In this document: positions 6,748-15,226 of the stretch, piece by piece
How positions within the stretch are numbered: the stretch's first letter is position 1
Layout of the letters: each line of letters begins with the position of its first letter
Assembly: GCA_050179645.1 (NCBI GenBank)
Contig: JBFXEX010000002.1
Span: 28,899 to 92,898, forward strand
Length of the DNA stretch: 64,000 bases
Direction of reading: 5' to 3'
Source: VAZQ01 sp050179645
Lineage (GTDB): Bacteria; Pseudomonadota; Alphaproteobacteria; Rhizobiales; Xanthobacteraceae
The notes under the pieces: generated by a model
Databases searched by the model: none
The model's input: only the letters and a program-made list of their open reading frames with translations
Told to the model about the DNA's origin: nothing
Made by a program: the position numbers and the translations under genes

Positions 6748-9213
6748 TCATCGCCAAGTAGCTTCATCCCGAGGATTGATTCCGTAGTCTTGGAGCAAGG
6801 CGGCAGCTTCCTCGACACGGCCTAGGCGATGAAGTGCCTCGGCGACATTCATAGCGTCACTCTTGGTTGCTCTGTGCGTTGGTCCCAGCACTTCTTTAGA
6901 GATAGCGAGCGCTGTTTTACCGATGGCGAGTGCGTCACTCGGCTGTCCAGCCGCGAGCATTAACCGCGCAATCTGATAACGAGCGACATTCGTGTTGGGG
7001 TGCTTCGGGCCCAAGACCTTCTCGTAGATGGCCAGCGCACCCTCCAGAAGAGACCGTGACTCCGCGAATTTGCCCAGATCCTTGAAAAGACAGCCCAGAT
7101 TATGCATCGTTTGCGCTGTATGATGATGGTATTCACCCCATATGGCCTGTTGAATTGCGAGAGCGCGTTGGTAGTGCACCTCTGCCTCAGAAAGCTCGCC
7201 CTGCATGTGCAACTGATAGCCAAAATTGTTTAAGCTCATCGCTGTGTCCGGATGATCCGGGCCGAGCGCGTCTAGACGGATGTCCAATGCTCGTTTCATC
7301 ATTGGCCGTGCAGCTGCAAAATCGTCTTGCCGCTGCGCCAAGTAACCAAGATTGGTCAGAGCCGTAGCAGTGCTCTCGTGCTTAGGACCGCTGACGGTCT
7401 CCTCTATCGCTAAAGAACGTTCCAAAAGTTGGCGAGCTTCGGAAAATTCGCCTTTCTTGGAGAGCAGATGACCAAGATTGCCGAGAGCGATCGTGGTCTC
7501 AGCATGCGCGGGACCGATATGCTCCCAGATGGATAATGAATCTCGCATCAGCGGTTCGGCTTCGGCGTAGGAGCCACACCCGAGGAGATACCCTGCGGCC
7601 AGCTTGAGAAGTTTCGGCCAATGTACGGCATTCAAAGCTCGGGGCCCGTTGGCTTCCCGAAGTGCCATGACATGCGATGTGAGCTGTGCGCAGAGCGTCC
7701 ACTCACTGGAATCATCAAAGCGCGTCTTCGGGTAAATTGTTGCGAGGCGCGTGATGAGACGCTCTACGGCGTCATTCGCTGTACCTCTTTCCTCCGATCG
7801 TTCTCGCGCAACGGCTTGAACAATCCGATGCACTGTCACCGCTGGCGTGCCATCGGGAAACGGGTCATGCTTGATAAGAGATATCTCGGCAAGCGCCGCG
7901 AGGGCTTGCGCCCGTTCCGCTTCATTATCGATTGCCCCCTCAACCAGAAAAACAGGGATGCGTTCCGGCGCGCAACAAGCGAGATAGTCCATCAGTTGCT
8001 TCGAAGTTGCGCATTGCTCTGTGGCCTGGCTGATGGCAAGTTCAAACGTCGCCGCAACACTAATTGGGTAGGTCACACCGCGCGGTACAGCAGCCATGAG
8101 ACTCGACGACCTCGCCGCATAGTCAATGAAACTCATTTGCGTGCGTCTGCAATAGGCGGCAGCATGATCGAGCGCGAGTGGCAGACACCCCAATGTCTCC
8201 GCTAGCCTCCCTGCACCCGATGCCTCGTCGCGATCGGCGCGTATCTGAAGGAAGGCGACTGCCTCCTCGAGCGAGAGAACATCAAGTTGAAGCTCGTCCG
8301 CCCATTCCTTCCAGTCCGAGAACCTCGATGTGATGAGAACTCGCGCCCCGGTGGATGGAAGAAGATCAGCAATTTCATTTGGAGTGGACACGTTATCATA
8401 CACCAACAACCAAGTAGCACGTTGTTCAGCCAACTGTCGCAAGGCCGCTTTGGCGTTTTGTTCCAAGTCAGCTTGATCTACTTTCTTGACGCCAAGCCTA
8501 ACAGAAAGCGCCGCAAGGCTGCCCAGAAGCGTGGAGCGTGTCTCGGCAGGACACCAGCAGACCCCCGCATAAAGCTTGTGATACCGATACGCATATTCTG
8601 TCGCGAGCGATGTCTTGCCGACCCCGCCCAGACCCTGAACAGCAACGCGCCCGACCGGCTGTGTTACCACAGCAGGCTTGTCGTGCATTAGGATCGCATC
8701 GAGCCTGTCGAGTTCTATATCGCGACCCAAGAACGTCGCGATGCGAGGCGGCACCCCGATGAACGGAAGAGGTGGCGGTTTCGATGCTTGCGAGCGACCT
8801 TCAACCGCCGCCATGATGCGGCTTTTTCGTACTTCCGGATCATTAGTATCAAACAGATTCTGATAGACACTGTCGGCAAGTAATCCCTCCGGCGTAACAT
8901 CCTCACAGCGTAGGATAGCGATGCGGCGCTCCTCCGGTTGGCGCAGTCTCTGGGCCTCAAAGCTACTGAATTCCTTCCGGGTGTAAGCAGATTGCTCATA
9001 ATCACGTGTCAGCAAGATGATCAAGTCGCGCGAATTCTTGATACCCTGGTGCATCCGCTCGATCAGGTTCGCATTGAGCGGAATATCGTAGTCTTGGACG
9101 AATACCTTGTATCCCTTCGCGGCAAGCATGTCGGTGACCTCGCGAGCAACGGCAGCCACTGAGCCGCGACGACTCAGGAAGAAATCGTACCGTTCCTCGG
9201 AACTGGCAATCAT
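6748..9213 (-). CDS. TIR-NB-ARC-TPR protein (STAND NTPase, candidate immune sensor)
   Basis: An 821-residue STAND-type protein. Residues about 6-95 are a TIR domain (YDFFLSRRGS at the start), with E81 in SAYTRKEF at the place of the catalytic Glu of NADase TIRs. An NB-ARC-type ATPase follows: Walker A GLGGVGKTS at 194-202, a Walker-B-like LLVYDN near 269, RVLITSRF near 291, and a GLPL-like GCLPLALDH at 342-350. From about 530 to 800 there are tetratricopeptide repeats of the 42-residue kind (repeated LGPxHPxT/A and ALxxLGxL units). TIR-STAND proteins of this layout are known or suspected to act in antiphage abortive defence: the repeats sense, the ATPase oligomerises and TIR cleaves NAD+. The DNA looks less GC-rich than its neighbours, suggesting transfer. 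It stands alone, convergent with asnS. Its function as defence is inference. Confidence 0.85.
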   Translation of the reverse strand: MIASSEERYDFFLSRRGSVAAVAREVTDMLAAKGYKVFVQDYDIPLNANLIERMHQGIKNSRDLIILLTRDYEQSAYTRKEFSSFEAQRLRQPEERRIAILRCEDVTPEGLLADSVYQNLFDTNDPEVRKSRIMAAVEGRSQASKPPPLPFIGVPPRIATFLGRDIELDRLDAILMHDKPAVVTQPVGRVAVQGLGGVGKTSLATEYAYRYHKLYAGVCWCPAETRSTLLGSLAALSVRLGVKKVDQADLEQNAKAALRQLAEQRATWLLVYDNVSTPNEIADLLPSTGARVLITSRFSDWKEWADELQLDVLSLEEAVAFLQIRADRDEASGAGRLAETLGCLPLALDHAAAYCRRTQMSFIDYAARSSSLMAAVPRGVTYPISVAATFELAISQATEQCATSKQLMDYLACCAPERIPVFLVEGAIDNEAERAQALAALAEISLIKHDPFPDGTPAVTVHRIVQAVARERSEERGTANDAVERLITRLATIYPKTRFDDSSEWTLCAQLTSHVMALREANGPRALNAVHWPKLLKLAAGYLLGCGSYAEAEPLMRDSLSIWEHIGPAHAETTIALGNLGHLLSKKGEFSEARQLLERSLAIEETVSGPKHESTATALTNLGYLAQRQDDFAAARPMMKRALDIRLDALGPDHPDTAMSLNNFGYQLHMQGELSEAEVHYQRALAIQQAIWGEYHHHTAQTMHNLGCLFKDLGKFAESRSLLEGALAIYEKVLGPKHPNTNVARYQIARLMLAAGQPSDALAIGKTALAISKEVLGPTHRATKSDAMNVAEALHRLGRVEEAAALLQDYGINPRDEATWR

Positions 9214-9220
9214 GCGTCAC

Positions 9221-9249
9221 AGGTATCGCGAGTTCCACTAAAGGGTCAA
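9221..9249 (-). promoter_or_regulatory. Possible promoter of the TIR gene
   Basis: On the minus strand a TTGACC box (9249-9244) is followed, after exactly 17 bp, by ATACCT (9226-9221), only 7 bp before the ATG at 9213. If real, the transcript would start at or next to the start codon, giving a leaderless mRNA, which fits the absence of a Shine-Dalgarno sequence there. The -10 match is weak. Confidence 0.3.
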
Positions 9250-9309
9250 GAAAATGACTTTACGGCCTCTGGAGAAATTCGGGCATTGAGCGAATATCAA
9301 GTTGAGCGC

Positions 9310-9393
9310 GTAGGATGGGTTGAGCTCCTGCGAAACCCATCGCTTTCCTATCCTCGCAAGGTGATGGGTTTCGCTGCGCTCAACCCATCCTAC
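9310..9393. repeat. Palindromic repeat, copy 1
   Basis: An 84 bp imperfect inverted repeat. It begins GTAGGATGGGTTGAG and ends with the reverse complement CTCAACCCATCCTAC after a GCGAAACCCATC / GATGGGTTTCGC inner stem. A second copy lies at 9644-9728. This motif is a common dispersed intergenic palindrome in Bradyrhizobium-like genomes (from general knowledge). It could fold into a long hairpin in RNA. Confidence 0.85.
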
Positions 9394-9402
9394 AATCCTG
9401 CC

Positions 9403-9643
9403 CTATCGCCGGCGGCCGGAGATCGGATCGAGGCGCGGCGGGGCGACCGCCTCGATCGCACGCCAGAATTTCTCGTTGCCCTTCCTGGTGATGCAGACCT
9501 TGATGCGGTGCGGCGGCGGCCCGTGCTCGCAGCGGTGCGAGAGTTCGCCCGCGATCATGCCGTCGCACCAGACATAGGCGTGGAGATAGTGCCGGTTGGC
9601 GCGATGCTGCAGCCCGCCGCTGATGTCGGACCAATGCCAGCGC
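9403..9643 (-). pseudogene. Unrecognised gene remnant between the two palindromes
   Basis: A minus-strand frame ending at 9403 reads as a plausible protein for about 75 codons (WHWSDISGG, then YLHAYVWCDGMIAGELSHRC, then IKVCITRKGNEKFWRAIEAV). It has balanced composition unlike an antisense shadow. Its 5' side runs into palindrome copy 2, where the frame stays open but becomes repeat-derived (STHPTRWHW). This looks like a small gene whose upstream part was replaced by the repeat. I do not recognise the family. It may still be expressed from a start inside or beyond the repeat, so calling it a pseudogene is tentative. Confidence 0.35.
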
Positions 9644-9728
9644 GTAGGATGGGTTGAGCCCTTGCGAAACCCATCACTTCGCCGGCTTCGACCATTGATG
9701 GGTTTCGCTGCGCTCAACCCATCCTTAC
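9644..9728. repeat. Palindromic repeat, copy 2
   Basis: Second copy of the element at 9310-9393. It starts GTAGGATGGGTTGAGCC, has the same GCGAAACCCATC / GATGGGTTTCGCTGCG inner stem, and ends CAACCCATCCTTAC with one extra T. The central loops of the two copies differ, so they are not a recent duplication. Confidence 0.85.
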
Positions 9729-9830
9729 CAGATGTTTCAGCTCCTGCATCGATCGGCGGACGCCTGTCGCCGGCAAAATCTGCTATTCGTTTGCCACTAT
9801 CCCGGTTCAGTTGGGGAATGCCCACCTCAC

Positions 9831-10751
9831 ATGCGCGCCAGCTTCAAGGCCAAGTTCGTATTGCCCACATTGGCGTTCTGCGCGTCGCTTGCGCTCCTGC
9901 CGGCCGGCGCGGGAGCGCAGACACCGGGCGACCGCGTCCTGGCTGCCGCCTCGCAGGCCCGCGATCTCGATCTGCCGCAATCGCCGTCGCCGCTGCCGGC
10001 CGTTCCGCGCATGGGCCTGTTCAAGCCGGATGGCGCCGGTCCCTTCCCTGCCCTGGTGCTGCATCATCAATGCGGGGGTCTCCGCCGGGGAAAATGGCAG
10101 AACGAGTCGATGCTCGAATGGGCGCGGGAGGCCGTCAAGCGCGGCTATGTCGTGCTCCTGCTCGACAGCCTGAGCGCGCGCGGCGTCGATACGGTCTGCA
10201 TGGGGCCGAAGAGCGGCGTGAACCCGCATCGCGGGGCGCGCGATGCGCTGCAAGCCGCGACGCACTTGCGCAAGTTCGATTTCGTCGATCGCAATCGCAT
10301 CGCGCATGCCGGATATTCCTGGGGCGCGATGGTCGGTCTGCTTGCCAACACCGCGCTCTACCGATCGACATTGAACGCCGGCGAGGGCTTCAACGCGCAT
10401 GCGTCGTTTTATCCGGGCTGCTTCACGATCAAGCCGCCGAAGGGCCCATCGTTCGAGATCGTGCGGCCCGATATCCGGCGCGCACATCTCGTGTTGATGG
10501 GTGACAAGGACACCGAAACGCCGGCCGCCGAATGCGTGGCCAAGCTGTCGGGCGCCAAGGCCAAAGGCTCGCCGGTCGAGTGGCATGTCTATCCCGACGC
10601 GACGCATTGTTGGGACTGCAAGAATCTCGACGGACGTTCCAAGACCGACATTCGCGGTAATCACGTCGTCTACCGTTACGACGCGAAGGTCACTGCCGAC
10701 TCGGCGAAGCGGATGTTTGAATTTCTCGACCGGACGTGGCGCGGCAACTGA
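9831..10751 (+). CDS. Exported dienelactone-hydrolase-like alpha/beta hydrolase
   Basis: A 306-residue protein with an N-terminal signal peptide (hydrophobic core about 9-23, ending AGAGA) followed by a dienelactone hydrolase fold. The nucleophile elbow is GYSWGAM, with Ser in GxSxG. A metal- or acid-side DKDTETP loop and a late DATHCWD stretch supply the likely Asp and His. HHQCGGLR near residue 80 resembles the oxyanion region of this family. I chose the ATG at 9831 because it starts the signal peptide; the frame is open back to 9732 but that stretch is palindrome-derived. The substrate is unknown. Confidence 0.75.
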   Translation: MRASFKAKFVLPTLAFCASLALLPAGAGAQTPGDRVLAAASQARDLDLPQSPSPLPAVPRMGLFKPDGAGPFPALVLHHQCGGLRRGKWQNESMLEWAREAVKRGYVVLLLDSLSARGVDTVCMGPKSGVNPHRGARDALQAATHLRKFDFVDRNRIAHAGYSWGAMVGLLANTALYRSTLNAGEGFNAHASFYPGCFTIKPPKGPSFEIVRPDIRRAHLVLMGDKDTETPAAECVAKLSGAKAKGSPVEWHVYPDATHCWDCKNLDGRSKTDIRGNHVVYRYDAKVTADSAKRMFEFLDRTWRGN

Positions 10752-11135
10752 AGCCGGTTGCTGGTCTGCTGCCGGCGCGCGGCAAGGCTCGACTTCTACC
10801 GAGGCTGGACTAATTTCCGGATTTTTTATGCGCGCAAGCAGCGAGCGGCCCGGATGAACTGCCGCTCCACCCATCCTGCGGCGATGGGCTCCATTCACAT
10901 CGCCGTGATCCTAGCCGAATGGCGGATTGACGAAGGAGAGCCGCCGGAAAACGAGCGCGCCGAGCCCGGCAATGGCCGGTTTTCCATGGGTTCTCGGGCG
11001 CGCCGCTCATGCGGGCTGCGCGCTCCGCGTCGGCAAAATCGCCGGTGCTTCGTCGCCCGTCCCACTACGCGTCGTCATCTCGATCGGATATCATGCGTGG
11101 TGACGGATTGACTGAAAGACGGGCGACGACAAGCA
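10752..11135. other. Gene-free stretch
   Basis: No convincing gene, RNA or repeat is visible in these 384 bases. Frames open here are short and lack a ribosome site or protein-like composition. Confidence 0.5.
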
Positions 11136-11429
11136 ATGCCGGATGACCGGTCGGACCTCGACCACGAAGCTGCACGCATCAAGCAATGGGCGGAATTTCT
11201 GGTCGTGCTGTTCTGCACGAGCACGGTTCTCGCCCTGCTCTATTGGAACCTGGTGGTTCTCGCCGCGATCGCGACCATCTTTGCCTGGGGCATGTGGACC
11301 CTGCACAAGGACGCAGCCGTTCTCGACCAGGCCCGCGAGACCGAACGCCGCTACAGCGCATGGCGGGAGTTGCAGCGGCAGGAGCGGGAGCGCCACCGGA
11401 CCGACAACGAAGCACGCCGGGCGCAATAG
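11136..11429 (+). CDS. Small membrane protein with charged coiled tail
   Basis: A 97-residue protein with an acidic N terminus, a membrane segment or hairpin (about 22-54, VVLFCTSTVLALLYWNLVVLAA then FAWGMW) and a strongly charged helical tail (ETERRYSAWRELQRQERERHR). No family recognised. The reading frame has protein-like composition and stands in its own gap, convergent with the beta-lactamase-fold gene. Probably real but of unknown role. Confidence 0.5.
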   Translation: MPDDRSDLDHEAARIKQWAEFLVVLFCTSTVLALLYWNLVVLAAIATIFAWGMWTLHKDAAVLDQARETERRYSAWRELQRQERERHRTDNEARRAQ

Positions 11430-11440
11430 CAGAGACGTCC

Positions 11441-12685
11441 CTACCGCAGCGCCGCCGCGAGCCGATAAGCGCCGCGCTCGAACGCATCCAGGACGGCGAG
11501 CGCCTTGGGATCGGCGAACGGCAGGAACTGCATCAGGATCACGCCGGCGAGGCCCTGCGCCGGGTCGATCCAGAAATAGGTGTTGTTGATGCCGCCCCAG
11601 CTGAGACTGCCGGGCGCGCGCTTGCCCGGGGCCTGGTCGGCGGTGATCAGGAAGCCGAGGCCGAAGGTGTCGCGGCCGTCGGCGACGAAGGTGAAGTCAT
11701 GGCTGCGCGGCAGCGCGCTCTTCAGCGCCGGCACCGTGACGGCGCCGATGTGGTTCTCACCCATCAGCTTCACGGTCTCCGCCTTGGCGACGCGGGCGCC
11801 GTCGAGCATGCCGCCGTTGAGCATCATGCGCAGGAAGCGGCCGTAGTCGCTCGCGGTCGAGGCAAGTCCGCCGCCGCCGCCCGGCGATGGATTGGTCAGC
11901 TCCGGTTGCGGCGACTGCAGCACCACGGCGCCGTCCATGCGCGCGCCGGCGCGCTGCTGCGCGGCGGCAAGACGGTCGGCCATCTGCTGCGGCACGTTGT
12001 AGAACGTGTCGGACATCTTGAGCGGCGCGAAGATGTGCTGGCGAAAGTAGTCGTCGAGCTTCTGCCCGGACACCGTCTCGACCAGCCGGCCGACGACGTC
12101 GGTGCTGGTGCTGTACTGCCAGCGCTCGCCCGGATCGAACAGCAGCGGTCCGCCGAACGGAAACGTCTCGCCGGCGCGCGGCTTGAAATCCCGCCAGATT
12201 GCGCTGGTGAACGGGTAGGCGAGCCCGGAGGTGTGGGTGAGGAAATGCCGCACCGTCGGCTGTCGTGCGGCCAGCCGTAGTCTGTAGGCGCCCGTCGTGG
12301 CGTCAAAGTCTTCGATCACCTGCAGGCGGGCGAGCTCCGGCAGGTATGTCTCTCCCGGATCGTCGAGCGCGATGCGACCCTGCTCGACCAGTTGCATCAA
12401 GGCGAGCGAGGTGATCGCCTTGGTCATGGACGCGATGCGGAACACCGCGTCGGCGTCAAACGGGCGGCTGGTTGCAACGTCCGCGACGCCGAATGCGCCA
12501 GTGTAGAGCACCCGCTCCCGGCCGGTGACCAGCGCGACCACGCCCGGTACGTCCTGGCGTTCGACGGCGGCGCGCAGGCTCGCGTCGATCGCTGCACGTA
12601 CGCTCTGTTCCTGCGCAAGCGCTGCGCGCGACGCGACGTCCGCGGTCATGCCCGAGGTGACAGCCATGATGCCCCTTCGATTCAT
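11441..12685 (-). CDS. Serine hydrolase, beta-lactamase (class C) fold
   Basis: A 414-residue member of the beta-lactamase/penicillin-binding-like serine hydrolases (PF00144), which includes esterases and peptidases. The active-site SxxK is SMTK at 86-89, and the second motif is YST at 191-193 in place of YxN. Downstream GGGGLASTASDYGRFL and a late SWGGINNTYFW (the KTG-equivalent region) are typical of the EstB/serine-hydrolase branch, not of true AmpC enzymes. The N terminus has no clear signal peptide in this frame. An antibiotic-resistance role should not be assumed. Confidence 0.85.
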   Translation of the reverse strand: MNRRGIMAVTSGMTADVASRAALAQEQSVRAAIDASLRAAVERQDVPGVVALVTGRERVLYTGAFGVADVATSRPFDADAVFRIASMTKAITSLALMQLVEQGRIALDDPGETYLPELARLQVIEDFDATTGAYRLRLAARQPTVRHFLTHTSGLAYPFTSAIWRDFKPRAGETFPFGGPLLFDPGERWQYSTSTDVVGRLVETVSGQKLDDYFRQHIFAPLKMSDTFYNVPQQMADRLAAAQQRAGARMDGAVVLQSPQPELTNPSPGGGGGLASTASDYGRFLRMMLNGGMLDGARVAKAETVKLMGENHIGAVTVPALKSALPRSHDFTFVADGRDTFGLGFLITADQAPGKRAPGSLSWGGINNTYFWIDPAQGLAGVILMQFLPFADPKALAVLDAFERGAYRLAAALR

Positions 12686-12854
12686 CGATGCCTCCCCCCT
12701 GCTTACAGCCCCGGCCGCGTCTGCGCACCGTCCCGGCGCCGGATTTTTTGACTTCGTCGATCGCGGGCGCGATCGCTGCCGATTTTAGGAGAATGGCACG
12801 GGAGATGTGGGCAAGCCGAATCTGAGCGAGCCCCGGCGACCCCGCGGCCGCGGA

Positions 12855-14042
12855 TTACCCGGCGAGTGCCGGCGCGATCACCTGCAGCGGCTTGCGCTCG
12901 ACTTCGACGCGATTGCGACCCTTGGCCTTGGCGCGGTAGAGCGCGCGGTCGGCGGCGGCGAACAATGCCTGCAGCGACGGCCCGGTTTCGTTGGACATCG
13001 CCACGCCGACGCTCACCGTCACCTGCCGCTGCTCGTCACCGAGATCGAGCGGCGTCGCGGCGACCGCGGCGCGGATGCGCTCCGCCACCGCCAGCGCCTC
13101 GCCGATCGACACTTGCGCGATCAGGCAGCCGAATTCCTCGCCGCCGAACCGGCCGAACAGTTCGCCCGGCCGCAGCATCGGCTGCACCATCTCGCAGAAT
13201 TCCGCCAGTACGCGGTCGCCGGCCTGGTGGCCGTAGGTGTCGTTGACATCCTTGAATCGGTCGAGATCGAACAGCAGCAGTGCCGATTCATAGCCATCGG
13301 CGTTCGTGCGCCGCAAGAGCTTGGCGCCGCGCTCGAAGAACGCCCGACGGTTGGCAATGCCGGTCAGCGGATCGAGCAGCGAGTGCTGGCGCTGCTGCAG
13401 CTCGGCGCGTTCCTTCGCCATGTTCACCAGCAGCACTGACATGCCGAACGTGAAGAACAGAAGTTCGAACACGCCGGCCGGAAACCAGCTCGCGTCGGGC
13501 GGCAGGACGCCGCCAGGAAACGGCAGGACGTAGACCAGCGGCGCGCGCAGCAGGAACATCGAGCCGTGGACCAGCAGCAAGATGATCGCGGGCCAGCGCG
13601 ACATCAGATGCTCGCCCTCATTCGCACGCCAGATTTCGGCCGCGCACAGCACCAGATAGATGCCTACGACCATGGTGGTATAGATCATGCGCGCGGCCAG
13701 CGAGGCATAGAAGCTCTCGAACTGGCAGGCCACGATGAAGATCAGCGCGCCCGCCAATGTCAGGATGAGCGGCGTGCGGCGCCCCTCGAAGCTGCGCGCT
13801 GCCGTCCACATCACGCCGTGGGCCGTAAGCCAAAGCATGGTGGCCAGCGTGAACGAGGAAGCATCGGGCCTGATGCCACCCGCGAGGAGCAGCGACATGG
13901 CGGCGCTACCCATGAAAAACGCCGAGCTCCACAGGCCGAGCGCGACGATCGTCGTGTTCTGCCGCCACGCGAACAGAAGGAGCAGCCCGGCTACCCCCAG
14001 AATGAACATCGTCACGACAAACAGCGTGTGAAAATCGAACAT
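12855..14042 (-). CDS. Membrane diguanylate cyclase (GGEEF)
   Basis: Makes cyclic di-GMP from two GTP. The 395 residues contain six or seven membrane helices (about 5-25, 35-55, 65-82, 92-107, 118-136, 150-168 and 190-207), then a short helical linker and a GGDEF domain. LLDPLTGIANRRAF opens the catalytic domain, D259 is the metal ligand, and GGEEF is at 300-304. The inhibitory I-site RxxD is replaced by RPGE (291-294), so product inhibition through it is unlikely. I chose the ATG at 14042 because it starts directly at the first helix. It is a single-gene unit. Confidence 0.9.
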   Translation of the reverse strand: MFDFHTLFVVTMFILGVAGLLLLFAWRQNTTIVALGLWSSAFFMGSAAMSLLLAGGIRPDASSFTLATMLWLTAHGVMWTAARSFEGRRTPLILTLAGALIFIVACQFESFYASLAARMIYTTMVVGIYLVLCAAEIWRANEGEHLMSRWPAIILLLVHGSMFLLRAPLVYVLPFPGGVLPPDASWFPAGVFELLFFTFGMSVLLVNMAKERAELQQRQHSLLDPLTGIANRRAFFERGAKLLRRTNADGYESALLLFDLDRFKDVNDTYGHQAGDRVLAEFCEMVQPMLRPGELFGRFGGEEFGCLIAQVSIGEALAVAERIRAAVAATPLDLGDEQRQVTVSVGVAMSNETGPSLQALFAAADRALYRAKAKGRNRVEVERKPLQVIAPALAG

Positions 14043-14553
14043 AACGCTTTGACCCGGCGTCGCCCGCGAGCGCGATTGCTCGCCATCCCGCGGGTGTTCT
14101 AGATGGAACCCATAACGGACCACTTTCGGGATTGATTAGAGTCTTAGGGAACGCATCCCCTCCGGATTGAAATCGCTAAAGAGATCAAGAACATTTCTGA
14201 ACGGCTGTTCAACTCGTTCGGTCGAGAGCGCCGGTACTGCGGCTCGCGTGATCAATGCGCCGCCGCGTTCACCCCTGACGATCTGGTGGTTGATGCGTCA
14301 GTGGGGCGGCGGCCGGCACATGCGGGCCAAGTCGTTGGCGAAATCTCACGCATTCCACCATGGGCGCGTTCGGGCCATGCCGCTGTGCCCGAACTGAGCT
14401 GCGCGGTGCGCGTGGCTGGCTGCGGAGAATATTCGTCGAGAACGCGGCGACCTCGCTCGAAGTTCGAGCCCCGCCGAGCAGTGCCAAATTTTGCCGCAAT
14501 CGAAATGCCGGATGGCGGGATCCAGTACGATGTTGCGAGATTGGCAACCCCGC
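14043..14553. other. Gene-free stretch
   Basis: About 510 bases between the diguanylate cyclase start and the 28-residue membrane peptide. Open frames here are short, overlap on both strands and lack ribosome sites. I see no RNA gene or repeat. Confidence 0.45.
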
Positions 14554-14640
14554 TTAGAGCGCCCCCACCGCGAACGCAAACACCAAGGCTACGGCTGCAA
14601 CCAGCAACGCGGTCTCGAGCGTCGTCAATTTGCTGATCAT
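14554..14640 (-). CDS. Predicted 28-residue single-helix membrane peptide
   Basis: A short frame beginning MISKLTTLETALLVAAVALV and ending FAFAVGAL. It has a short polar head with one Lys and one Glu, then an uninterrupted hydrophobic helix of about 18 residues. A strong G-rich ribosome site (ggggg) lies about 6 nt before the ATG. Composition and initiation signal favour a genuine small membrane protein over chance. No family recognised. Confidence 0.45.
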   Translation of the reverse strand: MISKLTTLETALLVAAVALVFAFAVGAL

Positions 14641-14747
14641 CGCAGTCCCCCATCCCACGGGGAGTACAATGTTGGCAGGACGGACTTAGGACAATGCGAC
14701 CATGCGTCGCCCTGCGGCAGGACTCCGTTTGCCCGAACTCAATTCGC

Positions 14748-15191
14748 TTACCGCTTGACCCGGCTCATCTCGTAGCAGGTCAAGACGATCGACCGTGACG
14801 GGCTCGTGCCGTTATGTACATAGCACTTCTCCATGCGGTCGGGCGCCAGCAGGGTGATGCGGAAATAGCCGTCCATATCGGCGCCGACGATCGACCGGTT
14901 GTCGCTCGAAATTGCCCAGGCGAACGGCTCCTTGGTGTCGGCAACCGCGGACGACGAACGCCCCCAGGCGACGCGACCGTCCTGCCCCTCCACGGTATGC
15001 GTGGCCTCGATCTCCCGCAGCCGCGGCGGGTCGGTGGGAGTTTGCGAACCGGGATGATGCGCGTGAGTACCGAACACGAACACCTTACCCTTTCCGGTCC
15101 AGGTCCCTTTGAGGTCGGGGATCGCGTTCTGCGCCGGTGCGGACGTTACCGTTGCGCCGAACAGCATCATCGCGACGATCAGGTGTTTCAT
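14748..15191 (-). CDS. Secreted hypothetical protein
   Basis: A 147-residue protein with a clear signal peptide (MKHLIVAMMLFGATVTSAPAQ, cleavage after about residue 20-21). The mature part starts with a DLKGTWTGKGKVFVFG strand pattern that resembles lipocalin-like or avidin-like beta barrels found in rhizobial secreted proteins. Two cysteines (in EKCYVH and LTCYEM) could form a disulfide. No enzyme motif. It is followed (35 bp) by the divergent end of another minus-strand gene, so it may be separately transcribed. Confidence 0.65.
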   Translation of the reverse strand: MKHLIVAMMLFGATVTSAPAQNAIPDLKGTWTGKGKVFVFGTHAHHPGSQTPTDPPRLREIEATHTVEGQDGRVAWGRSSSAVADTKEPFAWAISSDNRSIVGADMDGYFRITLLAPDRMEKCYVHNGTSPSRSIVLTCYEMSRVKR

Positions 15192-15226
15192 TTCATCATC
15201 TCCATAAAATGCCAGAGGTCGAACAT

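Noticed and set aside
5298..9213. AsnS and the TIR gene as a functional pair
   Set aside because: They are convergent, share no promoter and asnS is a complete housekeeping gene; there is no sign of coupling.
11441..12685. Beta-lactam resistance gene
   Set aside because: The motifs fit a general serine hydrolase; the YST and late SWGG motifs are not those of AmpC.
14460..14490. tRNA-like T-loop (AGTTCGAGCCCC) near 14463
   Set aside because: The flanking arms cannot form the T-stem and no anticodon arm or acceptor stem is found at the right distance.
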